DNA of 64,000 nucleotides from Candidatus Heimdallarchaeota archaeon (GCA_020353515.1 CP070695.1:1634200-1698199), one strand, 5' to 3'. Positions 46,505 through 56,337 are shown, numbered from the stretch's first letter. The notes: a model not told the origin generated them from the sequence alone. Translations and numbers: made by a program.

Positions 46505-49500
46505 ATGAAAGGTTCTCTCAGAAAAACCCTTAGCACTAGAAAGCGACAGATAGGACTGATTTTTGGATTAGCTAAAAGAAATGCAACTCGCTCTAAGTAT
46601 CGAAGTTCTCTCTTAATTCTTGGCATAGTCTTGACTATCGCACTAGAAACTGGCATTGTTATCTCAATAGATACTTTATATGATAATTTTGTCTTTAACA
46701 ATCGCAATCAAAATTATACCGATATATCAGTCATTCCTAAGGAATGGGTTGGTTTATCCACCTTACGATCAATTACTAAAGACGTTTCTTCAGTAGCTGG
46801 AGTTACCAAGGCAAGTCCTGTTTACTCTCTCCCCGCTAGTCGACTTGTGAAAGAACAATTTCCCGAATCAAATGTTTTAATTTATGGAATCGATCCCAAA
46901 ACTCATCCTGATTTTTCTACAATAAATATCACAGAAGGAAAGCGGGAACTACATGATAATACTATTATTATATCTCATAAGCTCTTCATTGATTCTGGTT
47001 TCCGAGTTGGTGATTCAGTTGACTTAAAAGATTTTGAGACAGACATAGTTTTAGATCCAAGCACATTTAAGTCCAGCAGGTTTACAATAGGAGGAGTACT
47101 GAATGATCCTTCTTTCTTGGGGAATAATCTTGGCTATCTCTTCATTTTGATTAATATTAGGACATTATTTAATATTATCCCACAAGCAGAGCGGCCAAAT
47201 ATCCTGAGAGCCAAGATCGATGTTTATGTAGAAAATCTCTTAGATCTCAAAATAATACAAGAGAAAGTCAAAGATAAAGTCGGGGTCAGATCGTATGTCT
47301 GGACTGAAAAAGATATCTCTGATATTCGATCATCTGGTATTCGTGCATATCAAACTGCGATGAATCTAGTTATCCTCGCCTCTTTTGTAGTAGAGTTCTT
47401 ATTTATTACAAATATCTTGGCAATAGCAATTCGGGACCGATCAAAAGAATTTGGTGTTTTACGAGCTGTAGGGAGTAGTTCCAAGCAAATTGTGTTATTA
47501 ATCTCGGTGGAAATTTTACTTTACTCCATAGTTGGAAGTTTCTTAGGTATTATCGGAGGTATTGGATTTGCAAACATAATTGTAGGTCTTATGCAATCTT
47601 TCTACCCCACATTAAAATTTCAAGCGCTCTCCCTGCATCCTTCTTCTCTTCTTGCAACTTTAGCATCTGGAATTGCTGTTGCTTTAATTTCTGGTTTGTA
47701 CCCCATCTTCATTGCATTATCCACACCAGTTATTCGGAATATTCACTCTCAGATGCGTAGTGGAAAATCCTCTTTCGTTTTATTAGAAAATTGGAAACAT
47801 ACTATAATTATGGGTTTCCTTCTTGCACTCACGGGATTCATACTGCAATTTTTTGTAGGCCCTACTCGTTTTCTTGATTTTGAAATACTATCATTACATT
47901 TTTTCGTAATCTTGTTAATCTTCATTGGAACAGTATTAATAGAAATTGGTATTCTCATCTTCTTACCGAAAGTCGCTTTTGCCTTTTTGTCCCCCATTTT
48001 TGGAGAACTGGTACGTACAATTTCGATGCGTAATATTGCCAGAGAATTTAGGAAATCCCTTTTCACAATTATGACTGCTGCATTGGCATTAACATTCATC
48101 ATTGTTATCGGATTAGTGTCAGCTGCAGTTATCACTGGTTTTCCTGCGTTTTTTCAAGAGCAATGGGGAAATATTGACTTAGTTGCAGAGGCTCGTGATG
48201 ATCAGCTTCCTGATATCAATCTTACTACATCACTTGAACAGAGTACTCCAATAATTAAATCATCTTTCATTCAGGAAGAGCGTACAGAAATTCAGGGGAT
48301 TTATAGTTACGTCTATGGTGTTGATCCTTCACAATATGCGTTTTTTGCTGAAGAAGTCATCGAGAGTGTAAATAATGATACCTCCACCTCTTTTCTTTCC
48401 CACAATCAAACATTGGGAAACACTACATATGGTTTAGTATCAAGACATCTTTTTGAGAGGCTCCTTTCCCCTGTGGGTTCAAATGTTTCCGTTAGGATTG
48501 GTGACAATAGTACTGTAAATATAACAATAGGTGCTGTTATCAAACCAAATGTATTTTTAGGGAATGGTGAGTATTTATACATTTCTGCTGATAAATTCAG
48601 TAAATTTTACAACTCAACCCGAGCTAAATGGTTTGTGTGTGCTGTCGAAGGAAATGTACGGTCTGCTCAAACATTGATTGAAGCAGAATTTCCTATTTTT
48701 AAAGAAGTCATTGGGATCGATTTCTATGTAAAAACAATAGAAAGGACATTGATGTTTCAATCAGCGATCTTTCAACTGTTATTTGTTGAATCATTCATTT
48801 TAGCTGCAATTGCTCAGTTTATTTGTATTCTAGTTTCTACTCTTCGTATGGAACGAGAGATGGGTATTATGCGAGCAATGGGATTGTCAAAACGTGGAGT
48901 CATTGATGTTTTCATGTCTGAATCGGTTGCTTTAGGCTTAGCAGCCATTGTTGTTGGCTTATTTGATGGATTGATAGGATCTATATTACTAACGTGGTAT
49001 ATTAATCTCTCTTTCCCCATAGAAATTGAATTTCCACTTGATAGGATAAACACTTGGATTCTTTTTTCTTTTATTATTACTTTGGCAAGCACTATTTTAC
49101 CTTCTTATCGTTCTAGCAGAAAAAGCATAGTTTCCACAATCTCAAGGAGACCTTTTCGTAAAGATTTTGTCGAAGAATCAATTATTGTAAAAGCATTTCA
49201 CCCCTTATGGCAGACATCAGCAGTAAAATCAATATTTGCTATTTACAAATCCCAAAAACAGTCACTAATCGCACATGAAGAAATGAAAGCAGCGTTACCA
49301 TTCCCCTCCACATCAATTCGGCAGTTCATTAAGCATAACCGGTTCCGAGTTCAATTAGCATTTCTAACTCTTGTGTCAATTATCACTCTTAGTATTTTGA
49401 TAAATAACTATTTACTTGTCAGAGGTTTGATCCCATTTGATTTTCTTTGGCGTTTCTACTTTTCTATTTTACCAATAAAGGATTTTTATGCTGATTATTA

Positions 49501-50275
49501 TTCCCCAGCTTTCCTTTTCATAAATCCTCTTCTTCTTATAATTAGCTTAACCGTTATCACTCCCATAACCTATTATCTTGTTCATGAATCTCCTAGAGCT
49601 AATCCCATCGGACTCCTCACTAGCAGCTTCGCTTTCGGAACCGTGGGGCTTATTTGTTGTCTTATCGCTCCATTCTTTTTAATAATTTTTCTTATTTTAA
49701 TCGTAGGACCTATATTATTATTCTTTGCTGGAATTTCTTATATGAGCTATAGTGGTTATTTCATCTTCATTGTTATTTTGACGCTAATGGTAATTGGATT
49801 AGAATTATTCTTGTTTCAGAAATTATGGGCTATTCTTATTTTTAATGGTTTAGGTTCTGAACTCACTTTCGGCCAAAAAATCTTCTGGTTAGAAAAAATA
49901 ATATCAAAAGGGCAAGTTAAATTCATTGGATTGATCTTAATTCATTTCTTGCTCCAATCTATATTGTTTTTTATTTTTGAATCCCTCCCTCAAGCGATTC
50001 TAGCGGAAGAATATGTTCATTTTCCTTTTAGTATTCCTTATATCTTTTCATTATTTCCAGTCGATCCTTTAGCTTTCTTGATCCTTACAACTTTTGAGGT
50101 TGGGTTTTTCTTACTGTTTATAATTTATCAAATTGTCCAGTTTCAAAATCAGATCAATATTCTCTATCCAAGTATTCTTGCTGAACGTGTTACTAAGAAA
50201 AAAACAATTTTTACGATAAGAGAAAAGGATTTTCAACACTTTCCTTCTACTTATGGACTAAAAAGACAAGACTAA
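46505..50275 (+). CDS. Large MacB/FtsX-type ABC permease with extra C-terminal membrane domain
   Basis: The product has 1,256 residues. TM1 (about 36-56) is followed by a MacB-like outside domain (about 60-265) and an FtsX three-TM core (about 283-410) containing RDRSKEFGVLRAVGSS. A second TM/outside-domain/FtsX unit runs from about 435 to 890 and contains RMEREMGIMRAMGLSK. A cytoplasmic stretch and about seven further TM helices (about 950-1230) have no family I recognise. Two FtsX units in one chain are common in archaeal LolCE-like permeases, which work with a LolD-type ATPase to extract or move lipids, lipoproteins or peptides. No such ATPase lies nearby; the two ATPases at 50763-52825 are of the oligopeptide type. 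It is divergent from operon 1 across 597 bases. No Shine-Dalgarno site is evident at the ATG. Confidence 0.85.
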   Translation: MKGSLRKTLSTRKRQIGLIFGLAKRNATRSKYRSSLLILGIVLTIALETGIVISIDTLYDNFVFNNRNQNYTDISVIPKEWVGLSTLRSITKDVSSVAGVTKASPVYSLPASRLVKEQFPESNVLIYGIDPKTHPDFSTINITEGKRELHDNTIIISHKLFIDSGFRVGDSVDLKDFETDIVLDPSTFKSSRFTIGGVLNDPSFLGNNLGYLFILINIRTLFNIIPQAERPNILRAKIDVYVENLLDLKIIQEKVKDKVGVRSYVWTEKDISDIRSSGIRAYQTAMNLVILASFVVEFLFITNILAIAIRDRSKEFGVLRAVGSSSKQIVLLISVEILLYSIVGSFLGIIGGIGFANIIVGLMQSFYPTLKFQALSLHPSSLLATLASGIAVALISGLYPIFIALSTPVIRNIHSQMRSGKSSFVLLENWKHTIIMGFLLALTGFILQFFVGPTRFLDFEILSLHFFVILLIFIGTVLIEIGILIFLPKVAFAFLSPIFGELVRTISMRNIAREFRKSLFTIMTAALALTFIIVIGLVSAAVITGFPAFFQEQWGNIDLVAEARDDQLPDINLTTSLEQSTPIIKSSFIQEERTEIQGIYSYVYGVDPSQYAFFAEEVIESVNNDTSTSFLSHNQTLGNTTYGLVSRHLFERLLSPVGSNVSVRIGDNSTVNITIGAVIKPNVFLGNGEYLYISADKFSKFYNSTRAKWFVCAVEGNVRSAQTLIEAEFPIFKEVIGIDFYVKTIERTLMFQSAIFQLLFVESFILAAIAQFICILVSTLRMEREMGIMRAMGLSKRGVIDVFMSESVALGLAAIVVGLFDGLIGSILLTWYINLSFPIEIEFPLDRINTWILFSFIITLASTILPSYRSSRKSIVSTISRRPFRKDFVEESIIVKAFHPLWQTSAVKSIFAIYKSQKQSLIAHEEMKAALPFPSTSIRQFIKHNRFRVQLAFLTLVSIITLSILINNYLLVRGLIPFDFLWRFYFSILPIKDFYADYYSPAFLFINPLLLIISLTVITPITYYLVHESPRANPIGLLTSSFAFGTVGLICCLIAPFFLIIFLILIVGPILLFFAGISYMSYSGYFIFIVILTLMVIGLELFLFQKLWAILIFNGLGSELTFGQKIFWLEKIISKGQVKFIGLILIHFLLQSILFFIFESLPQAILAEEYVHFPFSIPYIFSLFPVDPLAFLILTTFEVGFFLLFIIYQIVQFQNQINILYPSILAERVTKKKTIFTIREKDFQHFPSTYGLKRQD

Positions 50276-50329
50276 AACTCGAGTATGATCCTTCTTCAAA
50301 GGTACTATAATTAAATTAATCATATCAAT

Positions 50330-50728
50330 TTATTCTTTTGATTCAATTTTCTTGATGATTTCCTCAATTCTCTTCTGAAAATCTTCAATTGTGGGAATAA
50401 AATATTGTGCTCGTTCAGGTAATTCGACAAGCTTATCAGCTATAACAAATATGTCAACATTAAGCTGGGATTGGATTGTTGGCGTCAAAGGATGCTTTCT
50501 TTCCTCAAGTACTACAATCATTTCTTGTAGACGAGTACCAATGTTTATTAAAATCGCTGCAGCTTCTTTTGTTATAGATTTCTGTTGCATGAATTGTCCA
50601 GCTGGGAAAAAGACACGCCAGAGAACATTTCCCATCCTGGGACGAAGAATTTCATCCATCTTGTGAATACTCTCATCAAGAAGTTGATGTATATATTTTA
50701 ACTCCTCTAAAATTGCATTTTCTCCCAA
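50330..50728 (-). CDS. Small helical protein, function unknown
   Basis: The product has 132 residues, predicted almost all alpha-helical, with no TM. Charged heptad-like stretches lie at the start (LEELKYIHQLLDES) and the end (RIEEIIKKIESKE), suggesting a coiled coil or helical bundle. The start is a TTG with GGTG about eight bases upstream, 34 bases after the OppF stop, so it is probably the last gene of the oppCDF operon. I do not recognise a family. It could be a cytosolic accessory of the transporter or unrelated. Confidence 0.6.
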   Translation of the reverse strand: MGENAILEELKYIHQLLDESIHKMDEILRPRMGNVLWRVFFPAGQFMQQKSITKEAAAILINIGTRLQEMIVVLEERKHPLTPTIQSQLNVDIFVIADKLVELPERAQYFIPTIEDFQKRIEEIIKKIESKE

Positions 50729-50762
50729 AAAGAATTCACCTATTGTTGGGATTAAAGGTGTA

Positions 50763-51821
50763 TTAATTGGACTTTTCAGCAGCTTGCTTTAGTACTTCTG
50801 CGGGATCAGTCTCGAGGTCAAGCGGGGGGCGTGGGAACCAGCATGATACATAATGCCCCTTGCTAATTTCTTCTAAAGGTGGTTCCTGGTCAACACATTT
50901 CTTTTGCGCATATTTACATCGAGAGGCGAAAAGACATCCTGGAGGTGGATTAATCGGACTACCAGGTTCTCCAGGAAGAATTTCACGCTTACGCATACGT
51001 GTTGGATCTGGAGTAGGAACAGCAGAGATTAGAGCAGCACTATATGGGTGCACTGCTCCATGTATGATTTGTTTGATGGAGCCCTTCTCCATGACCTTTC
51101 CAAGATACATAATGGCAAGCTTATCACCAATATAGCTTGCTACGGATAAATCGTGAGTGATATATAGATAAGCTATGTGAAATTTACGTCGAATATCTTG
51201 TAATAATGTCAAGATTTCAGAACGGATTGAGACATCAAGCATTGAAACTGGTTCGTCAGCCACAATGAATCTTGGATCAACAACGATAGCTCGAGCAATG
51301 GCTACGCGTTGACGTTGGCCACCACTAAGTTCATGAGGGTAACGAAAAGTGAACTCTTCAGCGGGAACAAGTTGAACAGCCTCAAAAGCTTTAACAACGC
51401 GATCCTCTTCTTCACTTGGGGAGTCCGCGAGATTATTTAAACGTATAGGTTCAGCAACAGTATCATAGAGGCTCAATCGGGGATTTAGTGACGAATAAGG
51501 ATCTTGAAAGATTGTTTGAATCGTTGCTCTAAGCCTACGGAGTTTCCTACGACTAATTTCGGAAAGATCCATTCCTTCGATGGTAACAATTCCATTAGTG
51601 GGTTTCAGTAAACCAATAAGTAATTTTCCTACGGTAGTTTTACCACAACCAGATTCTCCTGCAAGGCAGAACATTTCTTCCTTATATATGTTTAGATCTA
51701 TTCCATCAACAGCTTTAAGCCAAAGTTCTCCTCCTACCATTGAAGAAAAGAAACCAGTGCTTACTGGAAACCATTTCCTTAGTTCACGACATGAGACTAG
51801 TGGTTCACCATTTGTTGCCAT
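50763..51821 (-). CDS. oppF: Oligopeptide-type ABC transporter ATPase, OppF/DppF-like
   Basis: The product has about 352 residues. Walker A is GESGCGKTTVGK, the Q-loop lies in QTIFQDPYSSLNPR, the signature is LSGGQRQR, Walker B is FIVADEP, and the switch is ITHDLS. The C-terminal oligopeptide/dipeptide extension has GCLFASRC and further Cys residues, a site that binds metal or [4Fe-4S] in some relatives. It hydrolyses ATP to drive uptake through OppB/OppC together with OppD. A longer frame opens at a TTG (51827), but GGAAGGT lies six bases before the ATG at 51821 and directly abuts the TTG, so ATG 51821 is chosen. It starts two bases after the OppD stop. Substrate class cannot be told from the ATPase. 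Confidence 0.92.
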   Translation of the reverse strand: MATNGEPLVSCRELRKWFPVSTGFFSSMVGGELWLKAVDGIDLNIYKEEMFCLAGESGCGKTTVGKLLIGLLKPTNGIVTIEGMDLSEISRRKLRRLRATIQTIFQDPYSSLNPRLSLYDTVAEPIRLNNLADSPSEEEDRVVKAFEAVQLVPAEEFTFRYPHELSGGQRQRVAIARAIVVDPRFIVADEPVSMLDVSIRSEILTLLQDIRRKFHIAYLYITHDLSVASYIGDKLAIMYLGKVMEKGSIKQIIHGAVHPYSAALISAVPTPDPTRMRKREILPGEPGSPINPPPGCLFASRCKYAQKKCVDQEPPLEEISKGHYVSCWFPRPPLDLETDPAEVLKQAAEKSN

Positions 51822-51823
51822 TT

Positions 51824-52825
51824 TCAAACCTTCCTGCTGTAACTTTCACTTTGTATTCTTCCTGAAGCGAGATGACATGCCACTCGGTGACCCGACTTTA
51901 ACTCCTCTATTGGAGGATCATCAGTCCGACAAATTTCCTGAGTATATTCACATCTTGGATGGAAACGGCATCCAAGAGGAGGTTTTAGTAGATTTGGTGG
52001 CTGACCAGGAATCGATGCTAATGTTTGATTATGAGATTTTTCAATTGAGGGAATTGAGGCAATCAATCCTTGGGAATATGGATGCAATGGATTTGTAAAT
52101 ATCTCTATTACTGTTCCTGACTCGACAATTTTTCCTGCGTACATAATAATGACCTTCTTACAGGTTTCAGCAACAACAGAGAGATCGTGAGTGATAAGTA
52201 GGAGTGTAATATTTAATTCCTTAGTAAGTAATTGTAGAAGCTCCATGATTTGAGCCTGTACTGTGACATCCAGTGCTGTAGTTGGTTCATCAGCGATAAC
52301 GAATTCTGGATTACAAGCCAATGCCATTACAATCATAGATCGTTGTTTCATTCCCCCGCTGAATTCGAAAGGGTAGTGTTCTACTCGACCAGGGTCTAAG
52401 CCTACCATTTTGAATAGTTCACGAGCTCTTGCCAAAGCTTCTTTTTTTGTTGCATTTGGATCATGTAGCATAATCGCTTCAGTTATTTGATCCTTAATCT
52501 TTATGATAGGATTAAGGGCATTCATCGCACCTTGAAAGATCATAGACATTTTCTTCCAGCGGAATTCACGCATTTCCTCTTCATGATATTCTGCAACATC
52601 TTCACCATTAAAATAAATGCTGCCTTTGACAATTTGACCAGGGAAAGGTAGCATACGGAGAAGAGCGAAAGCAACAGTGCTTTTACCACATCCTGATTCA
52701 CCTACAAGGCCAACTGAGTCACCTTTTTCGATATCAAAGGAGACCTCTTCAACTGCTCTACAGTCTCCGCGTCTCATGCAATAATATACAGAAAGATCCT
52801 TAACTTTTAATGACAAAATTCTCAC
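51824..52825 (-). CDS. oppD: Oligopeptide-type ABC transporter ATPase, OppD/DppD-like
   Basis: The product has 333 residues. Walker A is at 42-50 (GESGCGKST), the signature FSGGMKQR near 150, Walker B FVIADEP, then TTALDVTVQAQ and ITHDLS. The C-terminal HPY region has GCRFHPRC, EIC and VACH, i.e. the four-Cys site seen in OppD/DppD. It is the partner ATPase of OppF. It starts with GTG immediately after the TAG stop of the OppC gene, with no spacer. The family length is typical and nothing is missing. Confidence 0.92.
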   Translation of the reverse strand: MRILSLKVKDLSVYYCMRRGDCRAVEEVSFDIEKGDSVGLVGESGCGKSTVAFALLRMLPFPGQIVKGSIYFNGEDVAEYHEEEMREFRWKKMSMIFQGAMNALNPIIKIKDQITEAIMLHDPNATKKEALARARELFKMVGLDPGRVEHYPFEFSGGMKQRSMIVMALACNPEFVIADEPTTALDVTVQAQIMELLQLLTKELNITLLLITHDLSVVAETCKKVIIMYAGKIVESGTVIEIFTNPLHPYSQGLIASIPSIEKSHNQTLASIPGQPPNLLKPPLGCRFHPRCEYTQEICRTDDPPIEELKSGHRVACHLASGRIQSESYSRKV

Positions 52826-55039
52826 CTATAATCTTCGTTGTCGGGGATTCATAGCATTGTCAACAGCGTATCCAATAAATACAAAACCCATTGATAACAA
52901 CGCAATGCAGAAACCAGGTGGTAAGATGAACCACCAAGCATTATTGATAAATCCACCAGCATTATATCCTGCTTGAAGCATACGTCCCCAAGAAACTAGA
53001 TTTTGTGGAGTAAGTGCAAGGAAACTCAACCCAGCTTCCGAAATAATGGAAGATGAAACACCTGTGGCGAGCTGGACAAAAACTAATGTTAATACATTAG
53101 GTAGTACATGTTTAAAAATGAGATAAACATCTCCAGCACCAGCAGCCTTAGCTGCTTCAACGTATGCCTTTTCTTTCTCAACTAGAACCTGTGACCGTAT
53201 AACTCGAGAGGGCCCAGGCCAAGCGAAGAGTGCGATGATGAAAGTTGTAATTTCTAAGCTTGGTGTAAAGAGCGCAGCTAGGATCATCATAATAGGTAAC
53301 CCTGGCATAATCAAAAAGAAGTCGACGATACGCATAAGGATCTCATCAATCGAACCACCAAAATATCCTGCCATCAATCCTACAATTAGACCTACAAAGA
53401 TACCAAAAAAGGTTGCCACGAGCCCAATGAACAATGAAATCTGTGCTCCCCATAAAAGTTGGGCCATAACATCTTGACCCATATCAGATGTTCCAAGCCA
53501 GCCATAAAAATTTGAGTAAACGTGGATTTGTAGATTATCAAACCAGAATTCTGCTTTAACTGTTTCACTTCGATTTCCCAATGGATTAAACGGATTGGTA
53601 AATGGATTCGAGAATTCTAGTCCAACTTCTACATTTACCTCTGAATGTTGGGCAAAAACGAAATAGTATGAAAGAAATGACATATTACGGGTATATCTTG
53701 TCCATTCTTCAGCAAAATGGGGTTTAAGTTCAATTCGTGAGAGATAATCAGGGTAAGGAGAATTTTCTGGTGTATGGAACCTCACATAGGGCATTAGTTT
53801 GTGTCTATCAAGGGTACCATTTACACGGGATTTATAATTAAAAGAAACTGTCACCCATATTGGATGGGTATAATTATAATTGAAGCTTTGAAGTGCTGCT
53901 ATACTAGTCCTAAAATAAGTATCAGTACTATTATCTATGAGAGTCAGTTTGAGAGATCTTGAACCATCAGTGAAATCAGTCGTATCAAATTCATAGAATC
54001 CATGTTCTTCGTCGGGTAATCCTGTTAGGGGATCTGTAACGCTGAAATTCCAAGCTGAATCATCCTCAAAGGAATAATCTGGGAGATAATTTTTGTAGGG
54101 TGGAGAATCTGGATCAGTAAATTGTGTCCATGCAGGAGCAGCATAATCAGGGCCAACACGTGCCAATTGACCTGGGTATTTAGGATAAACGATTGGAGCG
54201 ACCAATGCCATGACAAGGAAAAGTAGTACCAAAATCAATCCGACGATTCCATGTTTCACCTCATAATACTGTTTCCAAACCCCTAATGAACGATCTTTAA
54301 AACTTTTTCGATGAACAAAACTTGTAGGCCATTCCAATCTCCGTATTATATCTACAGTAGATTTGATGGTGGAAGCAAGTCCTCCAATGATAGCTAAAAT
54401 CGCTAGGATGCCGAGAAATAATTGAAAAGCTAATTCTAACACATCTGTTGTAGCTTCACCAAAGATAGTAATTCCAATATCTATTAGAATTAATCCAAAG
54501 TTCTCTAGTATAATTACAAGTAGAAGCCAACCAATTATATAAAGAGAAACCACAATGGAGCCCTCAAAAGCCTCACTCCATTTTAATTTGTTTACTGTAT
54601 CAACGGCAGACTTGATAGTAGAAGTTGTTACTCCAATAAGTATTAAGAGGGCAGCAATTAATAATAATATGTCTTTATAGAAACCGATAACATCAGCAAT
54701 AACCCCCAAAATAGTTGATACTATTACCCATCCACAAATATAGATCGTGGCAATTATAGAGGCTTTAAAAGCTTCAGGCCATTCTATTGAGCGTGCTGTC
54801 GCTACAGCGACCTTTATGGTCGAAGCAAGCCCTCCAATTGTAAATATGACTATTCCAACAATGAAAAATACCATGAATGGAATCGAGCTATTTGGATCGT
54901 CCAGGACAGATAATCCACCACCCAATATAATACCAATAGCAATCATGATACCTCCGATAATTCCCCATCCGCATAAAAAAATAAAAGCAGTAATAGCAGC
55001 CCTAAAAGCTGTAGGCCATTCTAATTTTGATACTGACAT
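52826..55039 (-). CDS. oppC: OppC-like permease with extra N-terminal TM repeats and inserted CBM-like domain
   Basis: The product has 737 residues, more than twice the usual ~300. Residues 5-234 are three tandem modules of 67-83 residues, each beginning (L/I)(E/K)W(P/S).(A)F and ending (L/T)(A/T)STIK..VD with two TM segments. A fourth W-P-T-S-F start precedes the normal OppC_N TM (about 258-281). The first outside loop then holds about 190 extra residues (about 300-500) with a jelly-roll, carbohydrate-binding look (DYSFED...W, DGSRSLKL, FWFDNLQIH). The standard core resumes at GWLGTSDMGQD, with five TMs and an EAA loop (EAAKAAGAGD...HVLPN). It forms the transport channel with OppB, which is encoded divergently. 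First gene of the minus operon, with GGGTG seven to eight bases before the ATG. Confidence 0.9.
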   Translation of the reverse strand: MSVSKLEWPTAFRAAITAFIFLCGWGIIGGIMIAIGIILGGGLSVLDDPNSSIPFMVFFIVGIVIFTIGGLASTIKVAVATARSIEWPEAFKASIIATIYICGWVIVSTILGVIADVIGFYKDILLLIAALLILIGVTTSTIKSAVDTVNKLKWSEAFEGSIVVSLYIIGWLLLVIILENFGLILIDIGITIFGEATTDVLELAFQLFLGILAILAIIGGLASTIKSTVDIIRRLEWPTSFVHRKSFKDRSLGVWKQYYEVKHGIVGLILVLLFLVMALVAPIVYPKYPGQLARVGPDYAAPAWTQFTDPDSPPYKNYLPDYSFEDDSAWNFSVTDPLTGLPDEEHGFYEFDTTDFTDGSRSLKLTLIDNSTDTYFRTSIAALQSFNYNYTHPIWVTVSFNYKSRVNGTLDRHKLMPYVRFHTPENSPYPDYLSRIELKPHFAEEWTRYTRNMSFLSYYFVFAQHSEVNVEVGLEFSNPFTNPFNPLGNRSETVKAEFWFDNLQIHVYSNFYGWLGTSDMGQDVMAQLLWGAQISLFIGLVATFFGIFVGLIVGLMAGYFGGSIDEILMRIVDFFLIMPGLPIMMILAALFTPSLEITTFIIALFAWPGPSRVIRSQVLVEKEKAYVEAAKAAGAGDVYLIFKHVLPNVLTLVFVQLATGVSSSIISEAGLSFLALTPQNLVSWGRMLQAGYNAGGFINNAWWFILPPGFCIALLSMGFVFIGYAVDNAMNPRQRRL

Positions 55040-55458
55040 ATATAAGCACCCTAGAGTATGAAAAGTTCTTTATCCTAAGCAGCTACTTTAAACAAATCAA
55101 TTGTTGCTGTAGGTGTTGTTGCGTTCTATTAGTTAACTTTATTAATATGTCGATTACTGAAGGATTTAATGATAGATTTTTCCGTTCTATCAACTGCTCA
55201 TCTTTGTTAACAAGACTAGTGTGTAACAAAAAATCAGATGGAAATGACCTTAAGATCCTCATAAACAAGAGATTAGGATCTCTTGGGTATTAAGAATCAA
55301 ACCTTAAAAAAGCACAAGTATAAGGGATGGATCATAAATTTTCATGCTTCAACAGATTTATTAATGCGCTATTGAACAGAGATAGGTAGACCCATATCAT
55401 GAAGTAGTAGGTTGTTGATAACTGTTCATAAGAAAAAGTGGGTCATTAGGTTTGCGAA
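55040..55458. other. Divergent intergenic region upstream of oppC
   Basis: It covers 419 bases between the oppC start (minus) and a small plus-strand gene. It should contain the promoter of the oppCDF operon. Candidate A/T boxes are present and none is compelling. Two short opposite-strand frames here (55083-55268 and 55027-55293) overlap each other and lack support, so I call no gene. Confidence 0.4.
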
Positions 55459-55953
55459 ATGAGGAAGCTTGTTCTAGGAACTTGGATTATTATAGTTATA
55501 ATATCATCTGGATTATTGATTTCCTCAATGATATATGAAATGGATGAGTATCAAGGAATCGTACATTTTGAATTTTATATTGATGAAGTAAATATTTTAA
55601 CGAATGATCTCGGTGAAATGACCAAAATTCAAATTCTGTCATCTCTTTGGAATCCTTCACGCATTTCTTCTTTCGAACTAAATATGATAGAAGTAATGGT
55701 CTTTCTAAATGGGGAAGAATCAATCTCTATACAGAGAAAATGGTTTTATAGGACAATTAATCCCAAAGTGAACACATCAATTAAATGGCTACATGATATA
55801 GATAACGTGAACCCTTTCATCGACGCTAATGCAACTGGAGATTGGAATTGGTATTTCTATATACAGATAAATATCGAATCAGAGATGGTTGAAAGTGTAA
55901 GACTGCAATTATTCGATAGATCTCAACCATTCCAAGGTGTTGGGTTTATATAA
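55459..55953 (+). CDS. Membrane-anchored extracytoplasmic protein, function unknown
   Basis: The product has 164 residues. One N-terminal hydrophobic segment (about 5-25) acts as a signal or anchor. The rest is predicted strand-rich and outside the cell: alternating hydrophobic residues with FEFYIDEVNI, a central SSFELNMIEVMVFL strand pair and WNWYFYIQINIES near the end. This looks like a single Ig- or LEA-like beta-sandwich, but that is only shape-based. The start is an ATG with GGTTTGCG upstream, so the Shine-Dalgarno site is weak. It lies upstream of oppB with one small gene on the other strand between them. No family recognised. Confidence 0.6.
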   Translation: MRKLVLGTWIIIVIISSGLLISSMIYEMDEYQGIVHFEFYIDEVNILTNDLGEMTKIQILSSLWNPSRISSFELNMIEVMVFLNGEESISIQRKWFYRTINPKVNTSIKWLHDIDNVNPFIDANATGDWNWYFYIQINIESEMVESVRLQLFDRSQPFQGVGFI

Positions 55954-55997
55954 GCTTTATCGGATAGAAAGGTTGTTTTTGAGGAAGGAGAACTAAG

Positions 55998-56264
55998 TTA
56001 GCGCTTTGGTTTTGGAAGAAGTCTCTCGGATAACCACAGGAAGAGCAGAGATATTAGTGATAAGGCACTAATCGCAAAACCAAACCACAATAACATTAAA
56101 CCAATGAAGGGGATGAGAAACCATAGTACGAACAACCCAACTATAGCAATGATTATTCCAATAAGGGTGAACCGTATTAGAGTTGATCGTGTGGTGATAA
56201 GTGCTCGAAGCTCAAATTCTCCGCTCAAAATAATCTCACCCAAGGGTGAATTTACATATAACAA
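55998..56264 (-). CDS. Small two-TM membrane protein
   Basis: The product has up to 88 residues. Two adjacent hydrophobic segments (about 31-51 and 55-77) form a probable membrane hairpin with a short basic tail (SERLLPKPKR). The longest frame starts at TTG 56264 without a clear Shine-Dalgarno site, so the true start may be later. The opposite strand is also open here but reads as a poor, unbalanced peptide. It lies antiparallel just upstream of oppB, so the two starts would share about 70 bases of promoter DNA. Function unknown. Confidence 0.45.
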   Translation of the reverse strand: MLYVNSPLGEIILSGEFELRALITTRSTLIRFTLIGIIIAIVGLFVLWFLIPFIGLMLLWFGFAISALSLISLLFLWLSERLLPKPKR

Positions 56265-56337
56265 CAGCTTTATTAATACATTGTTGAAATCGTGTTATCA
56301 AAACTTGTTTCCATTAGTCTTAAGTGAAGGTGGTATA

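Noticed and set aside
55083..55268. 61-codon minus-strand frame and overlapping plus-strand frame upstream of oppC
   Set aside because: The two frames overlap each other, have no ribosome site, and no recognisable domain.
56104..56337. 78-residue N-terminal extension of OppB
   Set aside because: It is not part of the family. The ATG at 56338 has an AGGTGG site and gives the normal length, and the extension is antisense to a better membrane-protein frame.
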